Origin: Alligator mississippiensis
Lineage: Eukaryota > Chordata > Crocodylia > Alligatoridae
Direction of reading: 5' to 3'
Assembly (NCBI RefSeq): GCF_030867095.1
Contig: NC_081828.1
Span: 1,317,001-1,381,000, forward strand
DNA length: 64,000 nt
The first letter of the stretch is position 1, and the number at the start of each line of letters is the position of its first letter. Under the pieces are notes generated by a model. The model made no database searches and was not told where the DNA came from. It saw only the letters and a list, made by a program, of their open reading frames with translations. Both the position numbers and the translations under genes were made by a program. Positions 20,561 to 31,887 of the stretch are shown in pieces.

Positions 20561-23500
20561 TCCCAGGGGTGGAGGAGTGAAAGAGGAGGGCTGGGAGCCA
20601 GGGCCTGGCCTCAAGAACATGTGCGTGTTCGCTGGTTGGTGACGCACCCGTGCCACTGCCCCTGGCAGCACAGCAGAGCCCATCTGACGCATGCCTCCAT
20701 CCGTGGCTTGTGTCATGCCAGATGACATGGGACACTGGCTCCATGGGACTCCCCTCTGCTCGGAATAGCAACAGGATCGCGTGGGGGACATGCCGGGGTT
20801 ACATCCTGGTGCTTCCAAGCTGCAGAGTAAAGGCAATATCCTGATTGACTTGCCACGTCCTCGGTGCGTCTGGTGGAAAGATCCACGCCGGCCCTGGGGT
20901 TACGTTGGGGTTGTCTCCCCGGCGGCTGCCTGTTGGGCACGAGCTTCATCACTCTCGTTGGTCACAGGGCAGTGTTTCAACTGCTCTTTCTTTTGCTGGC
21001 AGCTCTGCCGGCACCCTGGAGCCCATGTCATCTGGGGCAGCGTGCCAGCAGCAGCAAACCTCTAGCACCCGGGAGCGCTGGACTGCAGCTGGCTCCTCCT
21101 GGTCCGTACCAGCCTCCGGCAATGTCTTCTTCTTGCCCCTCTCTGTGCCATGCTGCTGCGTCCCCTCCTGCTGGAGCCCCCGCTTGCTCCACGCTGCACC
21201 TTGCCCGCTTTAGAAAGCCGAGCTGCAGGCTGAGCTCTGCCGCTGTTGGTGCCGTCCTGCAACTCCGCTCAGAGCAGGCTCTGGTGACCTGCCCAGCACG
21301 GAGGGAGCCGGCCTGGCCCCAGCTAACTGTGCCCAAAAAGTCAGTGCCATAAGCTCCGCCTGGCGCAGGAGTCTCCCGACTCGACGACCGTCTCTTGTTT
21401 GACTCGGCCGAGGGCGGGCTGCAGCGTCGCGGTCCCTTGCAAAGCAGCTGGATTATTCTGTCCCCGTTTCACACACAAACATTTATCAAAAGCCCTGTAG
21501 AGAATGAAACTAACCCCACGGAGACTTTGCAGCGGATCAGGATGAGCCGGAGGAAGCGGGATGCCTCCAGGTAGCTCCAACACGTGCTCCAGACTGCCAC
21601 TTCCATCCATCTGGACTCACTCCACCTTTCCCACCTTGATTTCCAGAAGCACCATCCCCATGGCGGCCTCGGCCCCAAGTGCTTTGCTTCACATCAGAGA
21701 GCAAAATTGCATCTTCCTCAGAGCCGCACAACAGCAGTGGCAGTTCGGCCACCTCTGCCCTTGGCGGTGCTGGAGGGATTTGTGCTCGTGTCCTATCAGG
21801 CCCGAGCCCCATGCCCACAGACCGGCCGTGCTTCATCTAATAATGCGGGCACCAGTAAAGGCAACAGTGAGCACGGATGGAGGAAGGCCCGATCTGGGCC
21901 CCGATCCCATGGGCAGATCCAGGATCCAGCAGCCTTGCACCAGCACGGCTGCCGGGAGCCACAGGGAGGAACAGGGGCCCAGGGCCTCTGCCTGGATGCT
22001 GCGAGGTCAGGGCTCGCTGCTGCTCCAGGGTTGCCCTGGTGCAAAGTCAGGAGAGTTCTGCAAAGGGACAGTTTACCCCATTTTAGCATCTGACGGAGCC
22101 TCGGAAAGCTCCTGCCGCAATCCCAGAGATGCCACCTGCCCTGCCCGGCAGGGAGGCACGTTCTGCGCAGCTGGCTACAGCCCTGCCTCGGCGGTGCATC
22201 GCTGCGTCTGTTGGATGATCCGGGGTTACGCACTTGGGACTTGGCTTCCTGACCTGTGAATCACATGCGCGTTGTCCCTGAGGCCTGAGTCTGTGCTTTG
22301 CCTCCTCGAGCTCACTCTTACAAAAGGCGGGCGCTTCGAGCCTCTCCCCTTGTGCACTAAATCTTTTTTTTTCAGTTTCCCGTTACTTTAGGCTCTCCGT
22401 TGCCTTTGCCAGTCCTGTGGAGAGAAGAACAAGCATCAAATCCTTGCTGGGGCAGGGCTGTCTCCGCCTCATCCTCCTTTATAGGCATCCGTGTCTATGA
22501 GCAAAATCCTGGTGCAGCTGCAAGGTTTCATAGTCTTGCTTTCTGTTCTGCCGCCCAGCCTGGCTCTCTAAATGTGCCGAGTCTTGCAAGCCGCTGTTCT
22601 CGAATACAAGGCAGGGAAAACCCACCCCTGGAAGGATGCAGGTGGGGAGAAATTAAGGTGAAGGAGGGATTCAGATTTTTTTTTACTTTTTTTTACTTAC
22701 ATCATTACCGAAATAATCCAGTGCCTCACACAGAAATAATTTCAGAGTGGGAAAATGACAGTGAGCTGATGACAACGAGCTTGTGGATGCGAGGCGCAAA
22801 GAGACCTGGGGGAAGAGGGCCAGGTTTAATGGCCCAGGGGAAGCTCTCCTGCAGACGGACAAGCCAGGCCCCTCACACGCTGGAAGACCCGCTCCGAGGA
22901 GGGTGTCCCATAGAGCTCACCCTGGCTTGGCTGCACGGCGATGAGCCCCAGCCTGGGATACGAACGTGGCTGCTGGAGCGTTCCCAGAAGAGACGAACCT
23001 CCCGCCAGGCTGGGAGGAGAGCACGTGTGGCCTGTCTCTTGGTGATGGGCCACAACAGCTCACGAAAGAAACTTGCTTCGAGCTTATGCATCGCCTCTGT
23101 CAGTCGGGGACCAGCCCGCTCCCGTCACGGGGACTGCGTTGGGAGCTGGAGGGGAGCATCAGGCATCTGCTCTGATGCTGCAAGAGCAGCCAGCTGCCTT
23201 TGACGGCTGAACATGAGATACTGGGCTTGACATGCCGCCAGACTGAGTGGGATGGAAGGGGAGCCCCCAGCCCGGGCGGCCGTCTGATCTCTCCCTGAGA
23301 TCACAATGGAGGCTTGTAGGCAGCGGCCCCGCTTCCCCCGCCGCTCTGCGTGGGACTCTGCAGGGCATCGTCTTGCACCCTCTCAGTCAGTGAGCGCAGG
23401 GGCCGCGCAGGGAGGCAGCGGGCTCGGGGCTGTCGGCATGCAGATGACGCACGGCTTTGTCTCCTTCTCGCCCGGCCTGTAGCTGCATCTCGGATCGATC

Positions 23501-26500
23501 CATAACCATAACATTTGCAGCCTCTGCCTTTACAGGGGCAAACAGTCGTGCTTTATTGTCACCCAGCCTCTCCCTGTGAAGTCAGCCGTTGCGCTTTCAA
23601 TCAGGGACCAGGGTAGGGGTGGGGGCGCGGAGGGGGTGCCGCTCCAGCCCTCTTGAGTATCTTGAAGTTTCAGTAGCGAGCGAGACGAACAAAACTCCTT
23701 TGAAAACAGTGCAGATGTCTGAGCTGGTGATTTATGGACTGAAAACATTGCCATTCGAGCCTGGCTGATGAATTGCCATCGGAGCACGAGGAGCGGGGCA
23801 GACTGAAATGGAGGTCAGCTCTGGAGGAGGAGGTGAGGGGCTGGGGCAGGGGGAGCTCCAGAAGGGCAACGTGTCTCGCTGGGGGCCTGCACTGATGACT
23901 GATGAGGTTCACGCGTCTTTTTTTCTTTGTTGAAAAGCCACCTGTTTGACTCGGGCATCCTCTGCATTGAGCGAGTGCCTTGCACGGGGTTCCTGTCCAT
24001 GGACCCGTACCTCCAGCATGGGAAGCGCGTGGAAATGCGGGGGAAGAGCAGTCACGATCGGCAGGCTTTTTATCTGAGGGCACACACTGCCAGGAAAGAT
24101 AGAAACAAGGGCAAGAGCGGGGCGCAGCCTGGCACGTTAACGACGGGACCGACGGGAGGGCAGTGGGAAGTGGAAGCGTGGAAGTGGAAGTGGTCTAGGC
24201 TGGTCGCTCGAGGAAGGACTGTCCTAGAGGCTCTGCTGGGCTGGGGGTTCAGTGTGGAGAGTGGCCTCTCTAATGCCGGCGGAGAGAAGTACCAGGGCTG
24301 TCATGTTATCATGGGACCAGAGGACAAAAGCTCCCGTAACGGCAAGGCACGGATAGTCTTTACCAAGCAGTCGGGGCGCAGCCGGAGGAGATGCCGTGGC
24401 GTTGGCTTCGGAGGATCTTGTGGGAGAGCTGAGCGTAGGGAATCACCTGGGATCCAGCAGTCGCAGGGTGATGCCATTTAAGTTAAATGGGAAGATAAAC
24501 CAAAAACTGCTCTGAGACTTTGGGGGTTTGGTTTCCAAAGGGCAGAGAGTGGGAAACCAGAGGAGCTGGTTAGTGAAACTGCCTGGACTGGAGCATGCAG
24601 GGGTCTGTGCACGGAGGAGATTTGGAGTCCCTGAGTCCAGGGTGCAGCGTGGGAAGGAAGAGCCTGCATGAAGGTCACCAGACCTACCTGCAGATGAGTA
24701 ACCTCCTCGGAAAGGACGCCGCGTGCAAGCAGAGACCTTCCAGGACACGAGAAGAAGGTCAAGTGGCAGAGAAGACTGCAACTCGGAGTCCAGGACCTGC
24801 AGGGCTAGCGAGGGCCACCAAGGGCCAAGGAGAATAAAACTGTGCGAAGGACAGGAAAGCCGTGGCAAGCGGCTTTTGGATACTTCAGAAACGAAAGCCA
24901 GGGAAAAGACCGTGGGACCTGTGTTGTGGGGATGGGGCAGAGGGGCAAAGATGCTCTGATCCTCTGAAGGTTAAAGATGGCCTGAACTCCAGATGAATGC
25001 TTCCCCTCGGCCTTTCGTTAGGTGCCTGGGAGCACAGCCAGGAAGGCTAACGGCAACGAGTGTGTACGGGGGCAAGCTCAGAGAGCGAAACACATAACCC
25101 CTGTCCCCGAACGCAGGATGAGCCAGCACACGAAATGGTCCCCCCACCATGACAGCCTCAGAGCTCCCCCCACACGGCTCTGAGGGCTGCAGCAGAGGCA
25201 GCCAGGAGCCAGGGAGAACGAGCAAGGGGCTCGCATTTGTGAGCTAAAAGCAATCGTGATCTGAAACTCCCCCCGGCCCCCTCCCACCTCGCATTCGGGG
25301 CTCTGCGCACGTCGTGAGAAGCAGGTTGCCTGCTGCTTAGCAGAGCCCCAGCCCCTGGGATTGGCGTTGTTCACAAACGCCACAGAAATATCCGCTTGTG
25401 GACAGCTGAACACGCATGCAAACGTGCTCGCCGAGGTGGGCTGGTAAGAGCCGCGTGACGCGAGCAGCCAGCCGCTGCCGTCTCTGGTACGGTTCATTCC
25501 CAGCTCTCCCCTGCGAGGCCGTCACCGCGCGTCGGAGCTGTAACGGGGGCACGCACCGGAGCAGAAGGGTGCGCTGGGAACCGTCCTGCTCCAGCCTCCC
25601 GGTCCCCTTGGAGGTGTTTTCCTTCGATTTTACTTCCTTCACTGACTTCACAGGATTTCAGCGGTCGAGATGAGCTCGCCTGACAACAGCACGTGCCCAG
25701 CCACCGCGCGGACTGTAATTGGTTACAGACGGACGCTCCGCTTCCTTTCCTAGCAGGCTTGTCTCTGAAACCTTCTCAGCCTTGTAGCAGTCTGCTTGGG
25801 TGCTCTGGCGGGTCCAGGTACGGCCAGTCTCCTGTTTTCCCACCAGAGTTGCCCAGGTGTAAAGGCCCCTGGATGCCCTGGCTGGTTTCCTTCCCTATTG
25901 CCATAGGGCTGCTTTGACTGAGCCTGAACATGCACCAGAAAGTGACCCATCAGGTGCCCCAGGAGAGCCCCGGAGCAGAGGAAACCCACCCTGATTCCCA
26001 GCGGAAGAGGAGGGCTTGCGTTCCTCACGGGTCCTCGGGGATACATCACTCTTGCTTGCCGTGGAGGCTGCTGATTTGACTTGCACTAGCGAGAGCTGTT
26101 CAGCATGCAGGTAGGAGCCAGCGGCAGAGGAAGGGAAGCAGGAAAAGCCTCTCCCAGGTGCCAAGCAGGCGCTGCCAGGAGCCAGGGCTGACTGGCAATG
26201 CTGGGCACTGGAGGCAGGGAGTGTCCAGACAGTTCAGTCCCTGCCGGCTAAAAGACCCAGATCCTGGAGGGAGTGCAGGGGGTGAGCAGGACTGTGGGGA
26301 AGGCAGGTGGGCTCCTCGTGCAGCCGAAACCCTCCTTTCCCATCGGAGTCACCTGACCTGGCACGGTCGGTCAGTCGGTCAGTCAGGGCCAATGCGGCTG
26401 GTGGAAACAAGCAGGGAGCAGCAGCAGGAGACGAGTGGGTGAGGACGCGGCACTCCTGCCAAAGCCAGTATTAGGGGGGCCTGCAGACAGCGCTGCCCAC

Positions 26501-28487
26501 CCCGAGACCAGAGCCAGGTGGGCCAGGACCTGGGGGCAGGATGCAATGGAAATCCTTGCGCTGCGGCTTTGACTTGTCAAAGGAAAAAGGAGGAAGAAAA
26601 ACAAGCTGCGGCATGGCTGGAGATGGGCTGCGCACGAGGCTGAGCTGGCTCCTAGCCACATTGCCCGCACGCTGCCCCAAGCAGGCACGTGCAGCTACTC
26701 CCCCGGGCCTGCCCACACAGCCCCCCGGGCAGAGCTGGGAGCAGCCCAGCCTCGGCGATCCTTGAAGTCCCTGCTGCATCAAAGAACGATGCATCGGCTG
26801 AAAGAGCTCCAGGGTGATTTGCAGGCAAGATTGGTTACAAAGACACCTTGACATTTCCCGGAGAGGTGTGGAGGACACGTCCCGCAGCCCGGTGCAGTGC
26901 AGCCAGGTTTCCCCACCAGCCACCCCTGCGTGCCTGCCTGGCCGCGATGCAGGGAGCCTCAAACTGCAGGGGCCTCGATCCTCCATGCCCTTACCAGCGT
27001 CCTCGTAACAGTCCCAGTCTGCAGGACTTGAGTGCTGGGGGCTGGTGGGTGCCACGTGTGGACTCTCCAGCCCTGAACCACGCACATGCAACGCTCCTGG
27101 TTCTGCAGAGCCAGCCCTGCTGCACCTGCTGGTCAAGCCCACCTAGTCCCTCGTGCAGCCGTGCCGTGACCCTCCTACTCGGTACCACGGGAGCCTGAGC
27201 CCCGTGCATGTGGATGGCACGTGGGTTCCCAGGGCAGGCATTCAGGCGCTTGTGGCCCATGACAGCCAGCGGGTGCTAGGGACCGAAGCACACGTGAGGT
27301 CAGTCTCTAGGCACTTGTGAGACTTTCCCGTCTCCCTGCTTGTCTTGTCTAGCCACACGGTGCAGGGATGTGATTGCATTTGCTTGCTTAGTCACGTCGG
27401 TCACTGGGAGCCAGCTCCTCTGTTGCGATCAGTAACCTGGAGATAAGCCACATCCCTCCCACCAGTGCAGTGCCCCGTGCCTGGCAGCTTTGCAAAGCAG
27501 CTCCCCATGAAAGCTCTGGACTTGCCCTTCCGGAGCAGGTAAAAGGACAGGCCAGGGCCCTTCCTCTTCACCTACAGAATCCTCCTCTGCCTCAGGTTTA
27601 AGCCAGCCGTGCAGCGTGGCAGCGTCAGCCCGTGGCGTGGCCCCCTGCATCGTGAATGTGCCTGCGTTCCTAAGCAGGCACCAACCGAGGTGACCACGGA
27701 CCCTGCCGGCTGGGAAGATGCCTCACCAGAGTCTGTGTTATGCCAAAAAAAGTTCCTTAAACACCAGGGCCTGGATTGGCTTGAGAGCAGCGGCACAGCT
27801 GCCCTGCCCTGCCCTGCCCTTGTCAGCGTGTCACTGGGTCTGACCATGACCCGTGCACCTGCATCCCAGCTCGACAGCCGTGGGCCCCCGCGTGCCTGTG
27901 CCAGAGGCCCGTTTGCAACCCGTGCGGGTGCTCAGGCAGAGCTGGTGGCTTCTCTCCTCTGTGCATGTCAAGCCAGGCTGCCCTGGGCACAAGTGGGTCT
28001 AGCTCTGCATGCTGAATGACCAGGACCTGCTCCACCCACACCTTGGAGACTGATACTTCACAGCCTGCACCCAGCCAGAGGGTAACCAACAGCACTCGGG
28101 CCGTGGCCATCCGGAGACGTTTGGCTGCCAGCGTCCGTGCCAGTGCACAGCTGCTGACACTGCAGGTTTGCTTGGCTGCTTACATGCTTAGTGGCCTGCC
28201 AGCAACACCAGGCAGCTGCATCAGCAGGACACCCCGGGCCCACGGGCAGGCATCCCAGGGCTCCTCGTGCCACCATCTAGCGTGGGGCTTTGTGGGACAT
28301 TGCAATGCACTGCAATTCTCTCGGGGACTTGGAGGATGTTTGTGGGAAGCTGACGACTGCCTCTGCTCCAGACAGTTCCCACCGTCCCTTTATACCACGT
28401 GCTCTGTCCTTGGCCTCCCTGCCATCCCGTTGGCAGGAGCCCCAGCGCTGAGCGTATCACGGCAGTCCTCTGCTCTGCTCTGCTTTA
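20561..28487. other. ST3GAL3 intron, nothing recognised
   Basis: Almost 8 kb of intron without a recognised gene. It contains a T-rich patch at about 22676-22700, short tandem repeats (GTGGAA-like at 24168-24192; GGTCAGTC-like at about 26366-26387; CTGCC at about 27799-27820) and many GC-rich shadow frames. None has paired splice signals and a known domain. Confidence 0.5.
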
Positions 28488-29300
28488 GGGACACAGAATG
28501 CAGTTCAACAAGGAGAAATGCAAAGTGCTGCACCTAGGGAGGAGAAATGTCCAGCACACCTACAGCCTAGGGAGTGACCTGCTGGGTGGCACAGAGGTGG
28601 AAAGGGATCTTGGAGTCCTAGTGGACTCCAAGATGAACATGAGTCGGTAGCGTGACAAAGCCATCAGAAAAGCTAATGGCACTTTATCGTGCATCAGCAG
28701 ATGCATGACGAATAGGTCCAGGGAGGTGATACTTCCCCTCTATCGGGCGCTGGTCAGACCGCAGTTGGAGTACTGCGTGCAATTCTGGGCACCACACTTC
28801 AAGAGGGATGCGGATAACCTGGAGAGGGTCCAGAGAAGGGCAACTCGTATGGTCAAGGGCCTACAGACCAAGCCCTACGAGGAGAGACTAGAGAAACTGG
28901 ACCTTTTCAGCCTCCGCAAGAGAAGGTTGAGAGGCGACCTTGTGGCTGCCTATAAGTTCATCCCGGGGGCACAGAAGGGAAGTGGTGAGTATTTACTCAC
29001 CAAGGCGCCCCCGGGGGTTACAAGAAACAATGGCCACAAGCTAGCAGAGAGCAGATTTAGACTGGACATTAGGAAGAACTTCTTCACAGTTCGAGTGGCC
29101 AAGGTCTGGAACGGGCTCCCAAGGGAGGTGGTGCTCTCCCCTACCCTGGGGGTCTTCAAGAGGAGGTTAGATAGGCATCTAGCTGGGGTCATCTAGACCC
29201 AGCGCTCTTTCCTGCCTGTGCAGGGGGTCGGACTCGATGATCTATTGAGGTCCCTTCCAACCCTAACATCTATGACTCTATGAATCTGTGAATCTATGAC
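28488..29300 (+). mobile_element. 5'-truncated CR1 LINE, second copy
   Basis: The same CR1 subfamily as 18734-20560 but in the opposite orientation. It starts within the RT C-terminal region (ATGCAGTTCAACAAGGAGAA) and runs through HTYSLG, YRALVRPQLEYCVQFWAPHF and VAKVWNGLPREVV to a TAG at about 29194. A 3' UTR with GGACTCGATGATCTATTGAGG follows, then a tail of CTATGAATCTGTGAATCTATG type. There is one in-frame stop at 28648-28650, where the other copy has Gln. The rest of the frame is open, so this copy is also fairly young but older than the first. Confidence 0.92.
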
Positions 29301-30039
29301 ACGGCCCCTCACTCATCATTGCTGGTGGAACCGAAGCTGCGGCAGCAGCACAAACAGCAAAGCCAAGGAGGGAACGAGCCTGCTGTGGGGAGCCGGTATC
29401 TGCTGAGCAGCCGCATGCTGTAGAGCAGTAGCTCCAGGACCCTGGTGCGAGCCCTGAGCAATGGGGTCTGATCATGCTGCTGGCCTAGGGCACCCTGTGG
29501 GGACTGCAGCATAGCTGGAGGCAGAAGGCCCCGTCCCTGGAGCATGGGCTTGCTTTCCCCAGCCCATGGGAGCTGAGAGCTGTTTTGCCAGTGGAGAGAT
29601 GGATGGTGATGGCTACTGCTGGGTGATGGGGGGGATGCGCGCACCGGTTCTGCCCTGCCACACACGTGGGTCTTGTGTGGACATAAGCGTACGCAGCGCT
29701 GTCCCAGGATGACACAAGTGCTGATGGTCGCATTGGCTGCTCCACCACCACCTCTCCCCTCCGGCAGTCAGGGAAGGGCCGTGATCCTCATGTCGTTGGG
29801 TGCATAGGGCAGTCCGAAACGCTACGAGGAGGGAGGGTTCCCTGACCAGTGTGCTCCTGGGGCACGGTTCTGATGCCAGCAGCAGTTCCCAGGGCTCCCT
29901 AGCTGCAGAGCCGCACACCCGGGGCCCGAACGGCGGCACAGGAGGGTCAGGCGTTGTCTGGGCAGGGGCTGGAGAACAGCAGAGTGAGCATTTGTAGACT
30001 GAATGGGAGTTGGGGATGGGTGGATCTAGTATTTTGAAA
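29301..30039. other. ST3GAL3 intron, nothing recognised
   Basis: Unique intron sequence between the CR1 copy and the repeat cluster. No gene or structured RNA was seen. Confidence 0.5.
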
Positions 30040-30275
30040 AGGGAGGTGCAGATGGCAAGGCACATCATCACCGATAAAACAATGCACATTTTTCTCCAGT
30101 TGAAGAATGTCTAAAAATAGAACGTCATTGGAATGAGTTAAAAACAGTCTGTGAAATAGGAGCTCCGTGACCAGGAGCAGCTCACGGGCAGCAGCATAGC
30201 AGAACGGAGGCCAGCTTCATTAGCAGAACATAGGGACCATTAAAAAGAAGAGGGTCATTAACACCTGTGGAGTGC
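30040..30275 (+). repeat. unclassified repeat, copy P
   Basis: It shares GGTGCAGATGGCA, a TTTTTC.CCAGTT.AAGAA block, and AGAGGGTC.TTAAC.CCTGTGGAGTG with the segment at 31070-31590, in the same order and orientation. The middle differs in length. The family is not recognised. Confidence 0.5.
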
Positions 30276-30710
30276 TGGATCTGGCATGGGGTTGGGAGCA
30301 TGGGGAGGTGTCCGGGGTTCTTGGGCCCATTGCTCCAATCCAGCCTGGGGACCGGCCCCAGGTCATTTGGGGCCAGGTGCATTTGACAGCCGTGCTCTGG
30401 AGAGACGGCTTCAGACCCCGTGAGCACGTGGAGGGCCCAGAACAGCACGGGTCCCACTGGGCACTGCCGGACAGGGGTGGCTTGACTGGGTGGGTTCAAG
30501 TTGGGTGGCCGCTCCCCAGGCACAGGTGTGAGTGCAGGCACCCCTGGGGACACAGCAGCCCTGGGCAGGTTGTACTGGCGAGCTGGAGCCTCGGGCTCTG
30601 CGCCGGGCTCCGTCCATGGCCGGCGGCATAACCTGGGGAGAGTCATGTCCCCCTTTCTACCTCCATGCCCCCTGCAGCATGGCTGGCTACTGTGTCGTAG
30701 CCCCCTAAGC
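30276..30710. other. ST3GAL3 intron, nothing recognised
   Basis: GC-rich intron between copy P and the MITE. No feature was recognised. Confidence 0.45.
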
Positions 30711-30898
30711 CGGTGGTTTCCAACCTTATTTCTTTTGCAGACCCCTTTGGAAAAGTTGAATGGAGGTGCGGGCCCCTCTGGATGGTGGCTGTGGCGGTTC
30801 ACATAGTTTTGATTGATCACAGTCATCTCTCATGGGCCCCTTGGGCATAGACTGTGGACATCCCCTTGGGTCCATGAACTGCAGGTTGGAAACCGCTG
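30711..30898. mobile_element. hAT-type MITE (non-autonomous DNA transposon)
   Basis: The 188-bp unit starts CGGTGGTTTCCAACC and ends GGTTGGAAACCGCTG, giving terminal inverted repeats of about 15 bp that match except at two positions. The CAGYGGTTTCCAACC-type end and the internal 'gacccctttgg' block are typical of hAT MITEs in reptiles. Flanking 8-mers (CCCTAAGC and CTCTACAC) agree at only five positions, so the target duplication is decayed. It has no coding capacity. Confidence 0.7.
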
Positions 30899-31069
30899 CT
30901 CTACACAACAGCAGCGCCATGGGGGAGCTCCCGATCACTAGCATTCCCTGCCTAATAATCCTTGGCATTGCTCGCCCTGAACACCGAGCTGACGGTTTTA
31001 GCACGCTAATGACGGCTCCCGCAGCCCTTTCCTGTGTGGTGACAGCTCAGGTAGAGCCCACCGCCGTGG

Positions 31070-31590
31070 GGCTGGGTTTTAAAAAGGCGGGTGCAGATGG
31101 CAGGGTGCATCGCCACGTATTTTTCCACCAGTTAAAGAAACTAGAAGATGCACTGACACACTGGCGGCCCTGGGCTATAATACCTGTTTCAAATCAAAGT
31201 GAAAACCAATATAACTTTATAGCAACATATGCCAATTTACTAGCTTATAAGAGATTGTTTCATTAGTCCTATAATCACTGTAGTTAAATGTACATCACTT
31301 ATTCAGATTCACAAAACAAAAGCTAGTCTTCCTGAGCATCTTGACAGGGCATCCAATGCTTCACTGTCAGTCATTTTTCACGCCTGAGTTAACGTTCATC
31401 CGAGTTGCTATGACCACGCCTGAGTTAAGGGTTTTAGCTAAGGCTAAACCCAGTCTGCAGGGCTGTGAAATGGGAGAGGGAGACTACCAGGAGTGGCTAG
31501 CAGACAGAAAGGCTAGGTTGATGAGTGGAACATCAGGACGGTTGAACAGCAGAGAGGGTCGTTAACCCCTGTGGAGTGGAGAGATTAGCA
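31070..31590 (+). repeat. unclassified repeat, copy Q, AT-rich
   Basis: A longer relative of 30040-30275. Its left end has TTTTAAAAAGGCGGGTGCAG and its right end AGAGGGTCGTTAACCCCTGT. The middle (about 31175-31330) is AT-rich compared with the intron. A short direct repeat CACGCCTGAGTTAA lies at about 31380 and 31414. No open frame and no clear terminal inverted repeat were seen. Confidence 0.45.
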
Positions 31591-31797
31591 GGAACCTGTT
31601 GCAATGAGTCATGATGAGGATTCACTCTCTTAGCACTACTTGGATAAAAATGCTGCTGCCTCTCCCAGGCACGTGGTGTTAAGTTTCAGGTGGAGCAGGA
31701 ATCCAGGGGCAGGTGCACCTGCACCCCTGGATCTGCCCCTGCCGGTGCATCGGGGTGGGGGACAGCTGCTGACTGCTTGTCTCTGGTTCCCTTCCAG

Positions 31798-31887
31798 TCC
31801 TGGACGCACAACATCCAGCGGGAGAAGGAGTTCCTGCGGAAGCTGGTGAAGGCCCATGTCATCACTGACCTCACCAGCGGGATCTGA
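31798..31887 (+). CDS. ST3GAL3: ST3GAL3, terminal coding exon
   Basis: It encodes SWTHNIQREKEFLRKLVK then AHVITDLTSGI and a TGA stop at 31885-31887. This is the C-terminus of ST3GAL3, near-identical to human. It contains sialylmotif VS, His-x4-Glu (HNIQRE); the His is the family's catalytic or CMP-binding residue. The acceptor is CCTTCCAG at about 31790-31797. The exon joins the one at 7668-7814 in phase 0 across a 24-kb intron that holds the LTR element and both CR1 copies. Confidence 0.97.
   Translation, partial: SWTHNIQREKEFLRKLVKAHVITDLTSGI

Noticed and set aside
20561-20771. N-terminal extension of the CR1 frame
   Set aside because: Similarity to CR1 stops near 20560. The extension is intron that happens to be open; the LINE is truncated there.
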